Positions 11,160 to 21,998 of a stretch of 64,000 nucleotides of DNA are shown one piece after another. Numbering within the stretch: position 1 is the stretch's first letter; the number at the start of each line of letters is the position of its first letter. The notes under the pieces are model-generated. The model did not search any database. It saw only the letters and a program-made list of their open reading frames with translations, and was not told where the DNA came from. The position numbers were made by a program, and so were the translations under genes. Source of the DNA: Craterostigma plantagineum (Eukaryota > Streptophyta > Magnoliopsida > Lamiales > Linderniaceae); contig JAPQWV010000338.1 in assembly GCA_027422505.1 (NCBI GenBank), positions 496,001-560,000 of the forward strand, given 5' to 3'.

Positions 11160-13417
11160 ATGGTGTCGAGTCGCGTACAAGTCGTAGTATATTTCGGCGG
11201 TGAAATAATTCAGCCATCTGATTCTACCATCAAATATAGTATCCGCCCTGTTGGTTATAGGCGAATTCGTCGCAACACCAGTTTTTCCGATTTTATATCG
11301 TTGTTGTTCGAAATTACGGGTGCTGATAGTAGTCGTTGTTCGTTGATTGTCCATGGAAAAAATGAATACTATCAACATTTCCGCCACTTTCATCAGCTTT
11401 TTCAAATCTCCAACGACAACGATCTGCAATTTTTTATACATCCCGACTCAGAGAACAATTGTGTTGAGGTTTTCGTTGAAATAGTTGAAAATTCAAACTT
11501 TGATTTGAACGAAGAGCCTCGTCGGAATTTTGAAGTTGGTTCTTCGAGTTATACATGTCCGGATATTCCCGACATTGTATCAGTTACGGCAGGGTTCAGC
11601 AATGTTTCTCTGGAGACGCCGACGCTTGGTGTTCCATTCAATATGCCAGAATCCCTGTCAGAAGCCGTGCCAGAACTCGTGCATGAACCCGAGGAAGACG
11701 TTGATGTTAGTGATTCAGAAGTGGACGATGATGATCCACTGTCTGAGTTACCTAATCCCAACGACGACGACGACGATGAGGAGAACGACGACGACGATGC
11801 CCCAGATGATACCACTCTGTTGGGCTCTGCTGCTCCTATGCTGTTTCAGCCCGCCCCATTTTTCCAAACGTACCAAATGCCACCTCCTTGTGGTGACGAC
11901 TACGGTGGTTACGGGGAGTTTTACGACAGAGAAAACCCTATGTTTTGTCGAGGTATGATTTTTCAAACTCAGAAACACTTACAACGTGCCGTAGATGATT
12001 TTTCGATCAGGGTTGCTAGACGCGAGTACAACGTCAACGAGAGCAGCAGTACACGGTGGAGCGTTCAATGTTATCACACGACTGATTGCCCTTGGAGATT
12101 GAGGGCATCATTTAAGCCAAAAAACGTTTACTGGTCTATTACAAAATTTGAAGGACCACACACTTGCTATATGAATGAGCTGGCGAGCACACATCGTAAT
12201 ATCTCTCGAAATTTTATTGCTGATTTGTTGGTTGAAACCGTGAAAGCCGATCCTCAATTCCTACCCAAGAATGTCCAACAACTCGTGAAGGATAGATATG
12301 GCTACGATATCTCATATATTCAAGCTTGGCATGGTCTGAAAAGAGCTCTAGAAAATGCTTACGGTACGTGGGAGGAGTCTGTTACCAAGCTCCCAACATT
12401 TATGAAGGCGTTGCAGCATTACAATCAAGGGACAATCGTGAGGTGGCTGAATCTGCAGACAGAGAGACATGGACACTTTGTGCTCGGGTATGTCTTTTGG
12501 GCTTTTAAACCGAGCATCGATGGTTTCAAACATTGTCGAAAGGTTGTTTGTGTCGATGGTACGCATTTGTACTCCATATTTAAACACAAACTACTGATTG
12601 CTACGTCGCTGGACGCTAACCAAAACGTCTTTCCTCTGGCGTTTGCCATTGTCACGGAAGAAAGTACATACTCATGGACTTGGTTCCTTACTAATTTGAA
12701 CACATTTGTTCTAGAGAATCAACCAGTTTGCCTTATTTCGGATCGCCACAAAGGTATAATCTTATTAATGTAAGTTACTTGGTATTTTCGTTAAATCAGT
12801 TACTCTTTATGGCGTATATGGTGTGTACAGGTCTTACGGGAGTAGTAGAAGCCACTGAATTCTTTCGTCCACCAAATGGAGTGCATCGCTTCTGTCTTCG
12901 TCATGTAAAGTCAAACTTCTACAAAAAATTCAAGGATCAACAATTGAAGGATCTATGTCATAGAGCCGGTACGGCGCCAACATTGGATAAATTCGATCGC
13001 ATTATGGCTCAGATTGCGCAACTTAATAAACGAGCGAAGCCTTCGTTAGAAAAAGTAGGGGTCGACCAATGGACGCTCGCACACGACGGCGGTTATCGAT
13101 GTGGTGTCATGACGACTAATATTTCAGAAGGGCTGAACGGGGTATTAAAAGATGCTCGAATGCTACCCGCAAGAGCAATCGTCGATTTCACTTTTCATAG
13201 GTAAGCTCTAATCACGTGGTCTGTTTTTTATTCGAATTTTGTTGTTATGACATTTTGTTTTATTTCTTAAAATTCACAGGTGCGTACAATTTTTCGTGAT
13301 CGCTTTCAAGAAGCATCGTCCCTAACGGCGAATAACGAAACGCTTTGGTCACGTTGTGCAATGAGAATGTTTCAAAGTTGGACGACAGAATCTTGGGATC
13401 ACGGGTCTCCATCGTGA
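11160..13417 (+). pseudogene. Mutator-like transposase (MULE), nearly intact but 3' frameshifted
   Basis: Three exons: 11160-12753, 12831-13200 and 13280-13417, with GT-AG borders (AAAG|GTATAA; TACAG|GTCTT; CATAG|GTAAGC; CACAG|GTGCG). The protein has a PB1-like N-terminus, a strongly acidic stretch (about residues 175-220), a MuDR-type DNA-binding region around residues 265-340 with cysteines and CYHTTDCPW, and the MULE catalytic domain: VCVDGTHLYS (first Asp), CLISDRHKG (second Asp) across the first intron. Exon 2 has RFCLRHVKSNF and TTNISEGLN. Exon 3 continues CVQFFVIAFKKHRP and stops; the expected continuation (SLTANNETLWSRCAMRMF) is in the next frame, so a small indel broke it. No SWIM zinc finger is present. 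It would cut and paste the element in the nucleus. Confidence 0.85.
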
Positions 13418-14316
13418 TCCGAAGATCACCCCGTACTGGCTGAAATGGCAAAACCTCACATATGCCCATGCCTACAACAAATCACTTGTTCTACATAAAT
13501 GTTTAAAACCATTAAAATATAATAACGTTTTCTATATAATACCTGCAACAGCCGTAGGGGTCCGCCTATATTTAGCTTTTTTGGCTCGCATGCCGAACAA
13601 AGCTCCCTGTATAGGAATGCCAGCACCGCACTGCCCCAACTATATGTGCTCACCTCCTCAATATCCTCCAACAGCTGAAGGTAACTCAATGATACGGTGA
13701 TGGCGCTACAATTGGGGAACATCACGGCACCGAAGAGCAGCATCGCATAACCCCGTGCTGATTGTTCGACCTCTTCCTCATTGCTATCATCCGTTATCGG
13801 ATTGTGCAACAACCAACTCGATAATGACTTCATCGAAAGCGATGACCCCCTTATTTTTTCCGCCGGCGGTCTAAAACCTAGCAACTCCTCACACTCATCC
13901 ATCCATTGTGTGACCGTCCTAGTATAAATCACACCAGAGACACAACTACCATCTACAGGCAACCCCCACAAGATACCTACGTCCTGTAAGGTAACGGTCG
14001 CCTCCCCAACAGAAAAATGAAACGTATGGGTCTCCTTCCTCCAACGTTCTACCAATGCTGTAATCAAATGAGGGTCAACCCTCTGCGACATACAGCTGTA
14101 GACGCTGTACAGACCCATCTCGTTCAACTTTCCTAATAAGCGACCGTGAAGGACGTTCGGTGCTTCTCTAGTACCCCACACAACATTCTCTAACGCCCTA
14201 ATCTTAATAGTTCTATCTAACGCTGTCGCATCTAATAACAAATCCCTACTACGGTGATTAGATTGTATCGTCAATACCGAGCTATCAATAGGTCCGTAAG
14301 AAGAATCGAAATCCAT
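13349..14316 (-). CDS. Plant mobile domain (PMD/MAIN-like) protein carried by the MULE
   Basis: Exon 1 runs 14316-13543 and exon 2 13471-13349 (CAG|GTATTA donor, TTGTAG|GCATGG acceptor), giving 298 residues. The start chosen is the ATG of MDFDSSYGP. Family features are the opening LNEMGLYSVY, VGEATVTLQDVGILWGLPVDG (about residues 100-120), ARGYAMLLFGAVMFPN and SWGSAVLAFLYRELC, followed across the intron by LLQAWAYVRF. PMD proteins (aminotransferase-like plant mobile domain, as in MAIN and MAIL1) occur both as host genes and as cargo of MULE and gypsy elements. Exon 2 overlaps the transposase last exon on the other strand. The C-terminus looks short. No stop interrupts exon 1, so it may still be coding. 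Confidence 0.75.
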
Positions 14317-14439
14317 TCTACATTTAAAAGAAAAACCAAACAAATGGACAATCAATAAAAGCATTTGATATGATGAAATTTACACAAAAAATCGAATTTC
14401 GAATCATAACGTGGTACCCAAACTATTTGCACGTACGAC

Positions 14440-14990
14440 GTCGTATGGGCGGCGGGTCAGCGGGACGCGGGGCAGCGACGGGGCGTCGGGCAGCGGGCAC
14501 GGGGGGGAGGGGGGTGTCGGGGCGTCGTGCAGCGGGCGTGGGGGGCTGTCGGGGCGTCGGGCAGCGGGCACGGGGCAGCAGCAGGGGGCAGCGGTCGCCG
14601 TGGGGCAGCGTGTCGGGGTGGCCGGGCAGCGTGGCAGGGCGGGCCGGCGGGTCGTGGCGGGGCAGCGGCCACGACGGACGGGCAGCGGGGTGCGGACGGG
14701 CAACGGGTCGCGGCTGGGAGGCGAGGCAGCGGCAAGTGGTCGCGGCGGGGAGGCGGGGGGCAGCGCGGGGCGGCGGGGCGCTGATGTCGCGGCGGGAGGT
14801 GAGGAGTTTGGGTCGGCGGCGTGAGGCACAGGCGGCGAGGCAGAGGCGGCCGGTGAGGGGTGGCGTCGGCGGCGGTGTGCAGCAGGTGATGCGGCAGGGT
14901 CTTCGTCGTCTCTCGTCGTCGTCGTCGTCTCGTCTTCGTCGTCGTCTCGTCTTCTTCGTCGCGGATAGGGTTTTAAAAAACCAGATCTAA
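14440..14990. repeat. Very GC-rich, CpG-rich low-complexity block ending in a (TCG)n tract
   Basis: Roughly 450 bases consist almost wholly of GGGGC, GGCAGCG and GGCGTC permutations, then a CGTCGT tract at about 14897-14962. It lies just upstream of the mobile-domain gene start. Both strands are open in several frames, as composition alone predicts, so I call no protein. It may act as promoter or leader of the minus-strand gene. Confidence 0.7.
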
Positions 14991-15112
14991 TTCGTACTCA
15001 GAGTAACTCGTACTTCCGAGTTACGAGTTACGCCACGTTAGACGCTCGTGCCAGCGTGTCGTAACTCGTAACCTTGGAATACGAGTTACTCTAACTCGTA
15101 TTCCAGGCATAC
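14991..15112. repeat. Right subterminal palindrome array of the MULE
   Basis: AACTCGTACTTCCGAGTTAC, GTAACTCGTAACCTTGGAAT and AACTCGTATTCCAGGCATAC are spaced like the left array and share its AACTCGTA core. Confidence 0.65.
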
Positions 15113-15379
15113 GAAATTTTTTATTTTATTAATGATTTCCATTTTACGTTTATTTTGTTAATGATTAATTTTTTTCTGTTTATTTAATTAAAAATACCGT
15201 ATGAGGATAGATATTTGTTGGCCAATGGTTATTAGTTATTGTTGAGATTATTAGTTATTGTTGAGATTGTTAGTTATTGTTGAGATTGATTGTTGGGATA
15301 ATGTTTTGGTTTATTTTGTTGATTTGAATTTGGTTGTTGGGGCATGCTCAAATAAAAAAAAAAGAATTTAAAAATATTG

Positions 15380-15758
15380 TAGGTGACGGTTTCTGATAAC
15401 CGTCGCTCAAACAATAAATATAATAAAAAAATTGGTAGCTCATGGGCGACGGTTTCTTCAGAAGAAACCGTCGCCTAATTACTATATTTTTAAAAAAATA
15501 AAATCATGGGCGACGGTTTCTTACCCAGCAACCGTCGACCTAACCTATTTAAAAAAATATCATTGGCGACGGTTTTTTGTGAAACCATCGCCGACACACT
15601 AAAAACGCAACCTACGGTGGGTTATAGGCGACTTGCAAACAACCGTCACCTATATGGCGTCTTGGGCGACGGATGTGGAGATGGGCAACGGGGCTCTGGG
15701 CGACGCGTAGAAACCGTCGTCCATAACCAATAACAACAGTCGCATATGTGTTTTTCTG
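15380..15758. repeat. 3' subterminal repeats of CACTA-1
   Basis: GGGCGACGGTTTC and its complement GAAACCGTCGCC recur about every 30-60 bases up to the terminus. Subterminal repeats of this kind bind the TNPA-type protein in CACTA elements. Confidence 0.8.
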
Positions 15759-15766
15759 CACTAGTG

Positions 15767-16953
15767 AAGTGTCTGAACTTGATTATTATTGAAGTCATTT
15801 GTACGTCTTTTATTATTTTAATATATATCATATCTATTCTATTTTATTAAGCCTCAGGATTTTGGTTAAACTGCCTCCAATTTGGTCTGTAAATTGCTTA
15901 ATTCAAGGAATAAAATTACTAAATCAAACTAAATAACAAATAACCACCCAATAACTATTTCATAGCTTACGTTCATCCTATCAAATTACATTGTAGACGG
16001 TATATTTTAAGAACTAAAATTAAATAAAAAACCACCCACTACACTATATTTATATATTCCAAATTTGTCCTACTTTTAGTGTTATTATCTCATAATTAAC
16101 TATACATAATATTATATAGCACACGCGTATGAGTGTGCAAAACTACTAGAGTCTTATATTTCAATGGTTGAATTAAGCGCTCTTCTCAGCCAAGATATTC
16201 TCCTACTACGAATTTTGAAATATTACGAATAAAGACGTTAAAAGGGCGTGTGCAGTTGCCCGTGACATCCCTCTAATGTTTTCTTAGTGTGAGTTTGTTA
16301 TGTTAAATTCGTGTTTGGGGAACACGAGAAAAAAACTAAGTTCCCGCATCGGACAAGACTCTTCGATTCGACCGTTGTACCCACAATTTTTCTTTTTCTT
16401 TTAAAACCGATTCCGCAATCCAAACGTACCCTTAAAAACACTTCTAGAATTCGACGGATGGGAAGATCCCAACACAATATTTCTATTGGTTTTTCAACAC
16501 AATATTCAAGATTAAATGTCCTTACATAAATGTCAGCATCTAATAGAGACATATTCACTCATCCTCTGCAACTTATCGTCACTGTCGGCGAAGAACAAGA
16601 GATAAATTTACATGAGCAGTAAAGTGAAAGAGATCGATATTTGACCCTTCATGTTCGTTTCTTTTCTTTTAGTTTTTTGTTTTAATAAAAAAGTGTTTGT
16701 CCGTTCACCGAATGCATTAATATTTGGTATTGATGAATATCTTTTGTGGGCTATGCGTATTATATTATGTTGGCAGATGAATTCAATGCCAGAAAACAAA
16801 CACAACAGTAATGAAAAAGGAAAATAGTAGAATTCAATAATGATGGCGCTATTAATCTTCTTCTGACAAAGAAAGGAATATTACTATTGCAAATTCAAAG
16901 GAATGTTTGTACGTATATATTAGATAATAATTGATTGATTTGATTTATTTAAC
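15767..16953. other. Non-coding stretch between CACTA-1 and a MULE-type MITE
   Basis: AT-rich DNA with no convincing gene. A short minus-strand frame (16558-16298) has no recognisable motif and I do not call it. Confidence 0.4.
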
Positions 16954-17475
16954 GGGCGAACGATATTTATAGTTCGAGTGTTTGAGGCATGAGCATTTTT
17001 GGTCACCTATGTTCCGAGTTCACACTTTTAGTCCGCAATGTTACCGATGTTGGACAGTTTTGCTCCGTCAATTCATCGCTAATTTTGACGAAATTTAATA
17101 CGTGAGAGCTCGTGATCTTTTTTTTTCTCGACGTAAAACCTCATAACACATCTTATTCGATTTAAACGCACATAAACATCATTATACATCACATTTAAGA
17201 AATGATCACCTTGAAAATGAGTTAAACGTGATACGTAATGATGTTCACATGTGTTTTAGTTGAAGAAGATGATGAGTCATGAGGTGTTAAGTCAAATTAA
17301 AGGAGATCATGAGCTCTAATGTGTTAAATGTCATCTAAATTAGTGGTTACGTTACTCGGAGGACCAAAACGGCCCAAAATCAGTAAGATTGGGGGACTAA
17401 AAGTGGCATTTCAGAACATGGAGGATCGAAAAAGCTCATGCCACAAACATCATAGACTAAAAATGTCGTTCTCCC
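16954..17475. mobile_element. Non-autonomous MULE-type inverted-repeat element
   Basis: The arms begin GGGCGAACGATATTT and, on the other strand, GGGAGAACGACATTT. They remain alignable for about 60 bases (through GGCATGAGC and CATGTTC). Flanks are TTTATTTAAC (16944-16953) and TTTATTTATC (17476-17485), a 10-bp duplication with one difference. No coding capacity. Confidence 0.65.
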
Positions 17476-17837
17476 TTTATTTATCCGATGATTTAACAGC
17501 GTATGCCGACATAAGTCGGATTACATCGAGTACTATATTTCATTTGACTTAATGTCATGCCCTTTCTTGCACACATCACTTGCAATGCTACACATCTTAC
17601 GCAAGAAAAAAAGATACGATATCATACAAATAGTTTTATATTCAAATAATGCTTTCGACATGATTTATAATATGGCCGATTATAATTTAATGGCGACCAC
17701 AGTTAGCTAGCAAGCCAATTCTATTTTCTACTTTGTGTGACTTACTAAAGATAATCGAAGTTCTAAAGTTAGCCAAACTCATACTACGTTTTGATCTTGG
17801 CACGGACCCAAAATTTTCTTACCGAAATATAATATGA

Positions 17838-17893
17838 ATAAATATATACATATATATAATATATATATACATACATATATATATATATATATT
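17838..17893. repeat. AT dinucleotide microsatellite
   Basis: Interrupted (AT)n/(ATAC)n run. Confidence 0.9.
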
Positions 17894-19172
17894 GATGAGC
17901 GAAGATTTATCTTTCTTTTTTTCTTATAGTTTATAAAAGATAATAAGTTTTCCTATTGAAACGTGTGAAATCTACAAGTGGTTCATGTCTGAGTTTTCTA
18001 ACGGGGCGGAAAACAATTCCAACGGTGAACATAAGAACTGTAGTAAGTTTTATATAATTTGATTTTGAAGCCAAAGGACTTTCAACGGAGACATTTTTTT
18101 AGATAGTATAGTAGCACTACATATATAATAACAAGGGGATAGGCTTTTGCCTTTTTTTAATTGGTTGAGTTTGATGCCTTTATAATCCCAATTATATTCT
18201 TCTGTCTCCTAATATACTTTCTATCATTAGCTTTAGACTACTGTGCGCATCTTTATTGCAGGTTTGCAATCTGTCTCTTGTACAGTAGTATCCTTCTTGC
18301 TTTTAGGGTTTTGTCCTTTCCCTGTAAGAAATTTACCAAACAAAGAATTCAATAAGAACTTAGGTAAGTTCTGAATTCTGATCATCAGATCTTGATTTCT
18401 GCATATCATCATGCATCATTTCATCAGAAAAACCTGAAGGCATCTTAAACTAGAAGTGAGAAAACTTTCCCAGATCAGCCGTAAAGAAAAAGAGAAACCC
18501 TCGTTTAATTTTTTTTTTCTTACATGTATCTTGATTTCCCAGAAGCTGAAGATCTTGACAATAGGGCAGAGATTCAAGCCAAGTAAGACAGCTCCTTTTT
18601 TGAAGGTATGCATATACTTGAGGTGGGCGAATCTTCTTTATTAACTCTAGACTTTTGTGAGTAGGGAAGTTCAATTATTTTCGATTCACAAATAAGATGA
18701 CTATCATTCCAAACCAGGCTAATATATATGTTCTTCATATAATTTAGTATATAAATCATGATGTAGTGCAGAAAAATAGACGGATTTTTTGTCGGAATAA
18801 ACAGATTGAGAAAGAGTGAAGTTGGACACACACAGATAAGGCTAGTTCTTTTCTTGCTCAATCGAACTCGAATCCTTTTTTTTTTCTTTTTTTCTTTTTT
18901 AAATAAACAAAGCAGATGACATGTCATAAGTACATATAGTCATGTTTATGCAAGGAGCAAAATCCCTTTTTAATTTTGCTACAGACACCAACTACTCTCT
19001 TACACGCATATTTATTGTCACTGACCACACACTCCAAAAACTTCAACTTCAGCACAAACAGACTAACACGCTGCTAATCATATGCATATTACATTGCTTT
19101 TCTCCCTTTCTTTATTCAATCTAACTTTCTTTCTATTACGCATGTGCTAGCACAGTGATAAGCAGCTAAAAC
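17894..19172 (+). promoter_or_regulatory. Upstream region and probable 5' leader of the LBD gene
   Basis: No other gene is seen here. A possible untranslated first exon ends at ACTTAG|GTAAGTTC (about 18363), and a possible acceptor is GATAAGCAG (about 19165), just before the start codon. Leader introns occur in LOB-family genes. CT-rich and T-rich patches are present. Exon positions are inference. Confidence 0.35.
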
Positions 19173-19655
19173 ATGATGGCTAGTTCATCGAATTGTGTCT
19201 ACTCAAGCCCTCCGTGCGCGGCCTGCAAATTCCTCAGAAGAAAATGCCTCCCAGGCTGCACTTTCGCCCCTTACTTTCCCCCCGAAGAGCCCACGAAATT
19301 CGCAAACGTACACAAAGTCTTCGGCGCAAGTAACGTCAGCAAACTTCTCAGCGATATTCTCCCACACCAAAGAGAAGATGCAGTTAACTCTTTAGCTTAT
19401 GAAGCTGATGCAAGGCTAAGGGACCCAGTTTATGGATGCGTTGGAGCAATTTCTGTCCTTCAAAGGCAAGTCTCTCAGCTTCAGAAGGAATTGGATGCTA
19501 CGAATGCTGAGCTTATGCGCTACGCAAGAAATGAAAAGAAGGATTTTTGCAGTGGTGCTGCTGCAGGCGATGTTTTGCATGGCGATGAGGATGATCAAGA
19601 AGGTGATCGAAGGTTGGGAGTTTTTGGTGTTTCGTATTCTTGGAATAATGCTTGA
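19173..19655 (+). CDS. LOB-domain (LBD/AS2-like) class I transcription factor, intact
   Basis: The single coding exon gives 160 residues. The first Met is doubled; the second ATG (19176) gives the family-typical MASSS start. Residues 15-29 form the CX2CX6CX3C zinc-binding block ([15 protein letters not shown]). Then come the FGAS block (from about residue 43) with [17 protein letters not shown], the invariant DPVYG at 84-88, and the class I leucine repeat LX6LX3LX6L at Leu96, 103, 107 and 114. These are plant-only nuclear DNA-binding proteins that act at organ boundaries and in lateral organ development. The core is closest, from memory, to LOB and LBD25-type members. The acidic tail of about 45 residues is not conserved. 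This is the only intact host gene recognised in the window. Confidence 0.95.
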   Translation: MMASSSNCVYSSPPCAACKFLRRKCLPGCTFAPYFPPEEPTKFANVHKVFGASNVSKLLSDILPHQREDAVNSLAYEADARLRDPVYGCVGAISVLQRQVSQLQKELDATNAELMRYARNEKKDFCSGAAAGDVLHGDEDDQEGDRRLGVFGVSYSWNNA

Positions 19656-19695
19656 TCTTCGCCCTAATGACTAACCTTTCGAGTTTCGGCTACTT

Positions 19696-19701
19696 AATAA
19701 A
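19696..19701 (+). terminator. Poly(A) signal of the LBD gene
   Basis: AATAAA lies 41 bases after the stop codon. Confidence 0.55.
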
Positions 19702-20706
19702 GATTCTTAACCTTTTCTTGGATCAAATACTAAGAAAAGTGTGTGGTTGCTTGTGATTAGCCGTAGTATGCGATGGATGATCACTTTATCTATGTTTGTG
19801 ATTCATATTCTGAGATATATGTGAAACTATATGCAAGATTTTATACTTTTTTGTTTGTTTTGAAAGGTGATAGTAATATACATATAAGCTTCGTACGTTA
19901 TACTATGGATGTTATTGAATTATATTATTGTGTCTTTTGATTTTCGTCATTTGTGTTCCAATCGATGGAAAGCCTATCATCTTAGGAATAATTTATCATG
20001 CTACATTTTTTTGTGCTGACCCCAGATTTGTAATGTTTATATGAATGCGATCGATCTTTGTCTATTGAGACACCCTATCAATTGATTAGATTTGGATGCA
20101 GCGAACAAAATGTCGTTGATGGAGACTTTGTAATGTGTGTTGTGTTGACATCTTCACTTGCGAGTTTGTTATTGTTGAGACTTTACTTGTTTCTTTCTTC
20201 TTTCTTTGGTTATTGTTGCCTGGGTATATTTTCAAAGGTAAAAGAATGTCTATTCTTACATCATGAGCAACCAACGTAGGTAAAAGAATTGCTGGTCTTC
20301 CATTTGCAATTGGATGGAACGTTGAGGTCTTGTGCTTCATCCAATCTGCTACTCAATATATTTTCTCATTCGCAATTCTCTCTAATAGCCTCCCAATTGG
20401 GAAAGCAGCATTAATTTAAAGCATATCTTTGAGAGCTTTCTCAGCTACAACTCCATTGTTCAATTTCAGTCGCAGGAGCATTAAGCCTCCCTCGTTTCTG
20501 AAACATCGAATGGAATGAAAAGGATTAGCAGGAAAAATTATTTCAATAAATCTATGGGTCTTTTATATATATCCTAAGTTGCTAGGACATAAAACTATGG
20601 GGTCATAATTCATATAAACATGGGGACGTCTTCGAAATTTAAGATATAACTAATGGCTTGGGCTTTGAGGTCACAAGGATCACATGTGATTGTGATGTTA
20701 TATTAT
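19702..20706. other. Non-coding stretch between the LBD gene and CACTA-2
   Basis: No recognisable gene, repeat or RNA. Short open frames here have no motif. Confidence 0.4.
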
Positions 20707-20739
20707 CACTAGTAGAGAATAATAAATAGGCCACAGGCA

Positions 20740-21140
20740 CTATGTGTGACGGGTTTGGAAAACACGTCGCCCATAATAGGGCGGTGGCATTGTCGTTATT
20801 TTCTTTAAGTTTCGTTGATCATAGGCGACGGGTATATGAAGAAATCACCGCCTACGATATTAGTGAACTTTGGGCGACGGTTCGTTAAGGAAAACCCGTG
20901 GCCCAACTCTTCATCTTTTTTAAAAACATTTTATTTTTTTATATATGGGCGAAGGTTGCTCGTCGTAACGAAAAACCGTCGCCCATTATTATAATTTTTA
21001 AAATTTTTTTTTAATCATGGGCGGCGGTTGTTTACGAAGCAACCATCGCCTATGATTCATTTAAAAAAAATTAAAATTTACGTGTCATGGGCGACGTTTA
21101 CGTGAAAGTTTTTACACAACCGTCGCTCATGACCTTTTTA
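20740..21140. repeat. 5' subterminal repeats of CACTA-2
   Basis: GGGCGACGG-type units alternate with their complement (CCGTCGCCCAT) about every 30-60 bases; likely binding sites for the element DNA-binding protein. Confidence 0.8.
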
Positions 21141-21612
21141 ATAACCCATCTTCCCCACTTTACACATTCGACCGAACCAACCAAAATAGATGACGACGAC
21201 GAATTTGGCGATTTTCCGGCGACTTTCAACCTCTATCCGACCTTTCCGAGCTTGGAGAACAAGGTAAGATGTCTATTAAGCAATTCCCCTTTGTGTGTTT
21301 CGCGATATGCGGCTTATTAGCTTCGAAATTGGTAGAAATTTGAAAATTAGGCTTTCGAATTTTTGGTTTTCCAGGCTTAATTTATACGATAGCTTATTCT
21401 TGTGTTATATTTGATTTAAGGTTGATATTGAGCTTGATTGTTGCGGAAATTAGGTTTTTGGGCGAAGTTTGGACAATTTGGGTTTTTCGTCGAATTTGGC
21501 CGCGACGTTTGGGCGAATTTTGGGTGATATTCGTGCTTTGGACAGCTACGTAAGTTTTCAAACCCTGCCTTTGTCTTTGTGAATTTAAGTTTTTATTTAG
21601 GCTAGATACCCG

Positions 21613-21645
21613 TTCAAGGTTTTCTCATTAGGAGAAAACCTTGAA
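21613..21645 (+). repeat. Perfect 14-bp stem hairpin in the CACTA-2 leader
   Basis: TTCAAGGTTTTCTC and GAGAAAACCTTGAA are separated by ATTAG. The hairpin is kept in CACTA-3 (35947-35979). Confidence 0.75.
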
Positions 21646-21666
21646 TGGTCCCCGTTTAGGATCATT

Positions 21667-21892
21667 CTTAAACGTTCACTATCGCTTTAGGAAGTAAATG
21701 TGTGTTTGAGCGTCGATGTTGATGAAAAGTTTGGTTTACATTTCCCTTAAATGTTCTCCGGGTAACATATGGATTGGATGTATATCCTTTCATATTTTTT
21801 CTTCTACTTGGAGAACTTTGGGGAAATGCTGCCGAATTTTTGTCAACATAGAAGCTCAATGACACATTTACAAGCGATAGTGAATGTTTAAG
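21667..21892 (+). repeat. 226-bp imperfect foldback in the CACTA-2 leader, possible small-RNA precursor
   Basis: The left arm from CTTAAACGTTCACTATCGCT pairs with the right arm ending AGCGATAGTGAATGTTTAAG. Pairing continues with small bulges through AGTAAATGTGT and GTTCTCC almost to the centre. CACTA-3 keeps the same structure (35698-35925). MIRNA or siRNA precursor function is inference only. Confidence 0.6.
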
Positions 21893-21998
21893 ATGGGTTG
21901 GGTTGGAGTAATAAGGACCTATAAATCCCTCGTTCGGTTGCACTTGTTTTTTTGTGAATTACCTGTAAATATTTATTTGTATAGTTTAGGCTATTGGA

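Larger units (their letters stand above)
10577..15198 (+). mobile_element. Autonomous-type MULE (Mutator-like) with perfect 10-bp TSD
   Basis: Termini are inverted repeats of about 55 bp starting GGTATTTTTAATTAAATAAA. GTATGAGGAT is duplicated at 10567-10576 and 15199-15208. The 4622-bp element carries a Mutator-type transposase on +, a plant-mobile-domain gene on -, subterminal palindrome arrays at both ends and a very GC-rich block. CACTA-2 preserves the pre-insertion site (GTTTATGTTACGAGGATCGA), which confirms the borders. Confidence 0.95.
9155..15766 (+). mobile_element. CACTA-1: 3' half of a CACTA (En/Spm) transposon, split by a MULE
   Basis: From 9186 the sequence parallels CACTA-2 from about 25580. 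It ends with subterminal repeats and the terminus CTGCACTAGTG at 15756-15766, reverse complement of a CACTA end. The transposase half and the 5' end are absent. The left junction with the retrotransposon carries a partial duplication (9152-9174 and 9186-9208), which points to an aberrant join. The MULE at 10577-15198 is inserted inside it; CACTA-2 at 26967-27002 shows the uninterrupted site. Confidence 0.85.

Noticed and set aside
11549..11815. Ser-rich minus-strand protein
   Set aside because: Shadow of the acidic GAC/GAT codons in the transposase.
14404..14990. Several overlapping Arg/Gly/Ala/Pro-rich open frames on both strands
   Set aside because: All lie in the GC-rich block, where few stops are expected in any frame; no motif is conserved.
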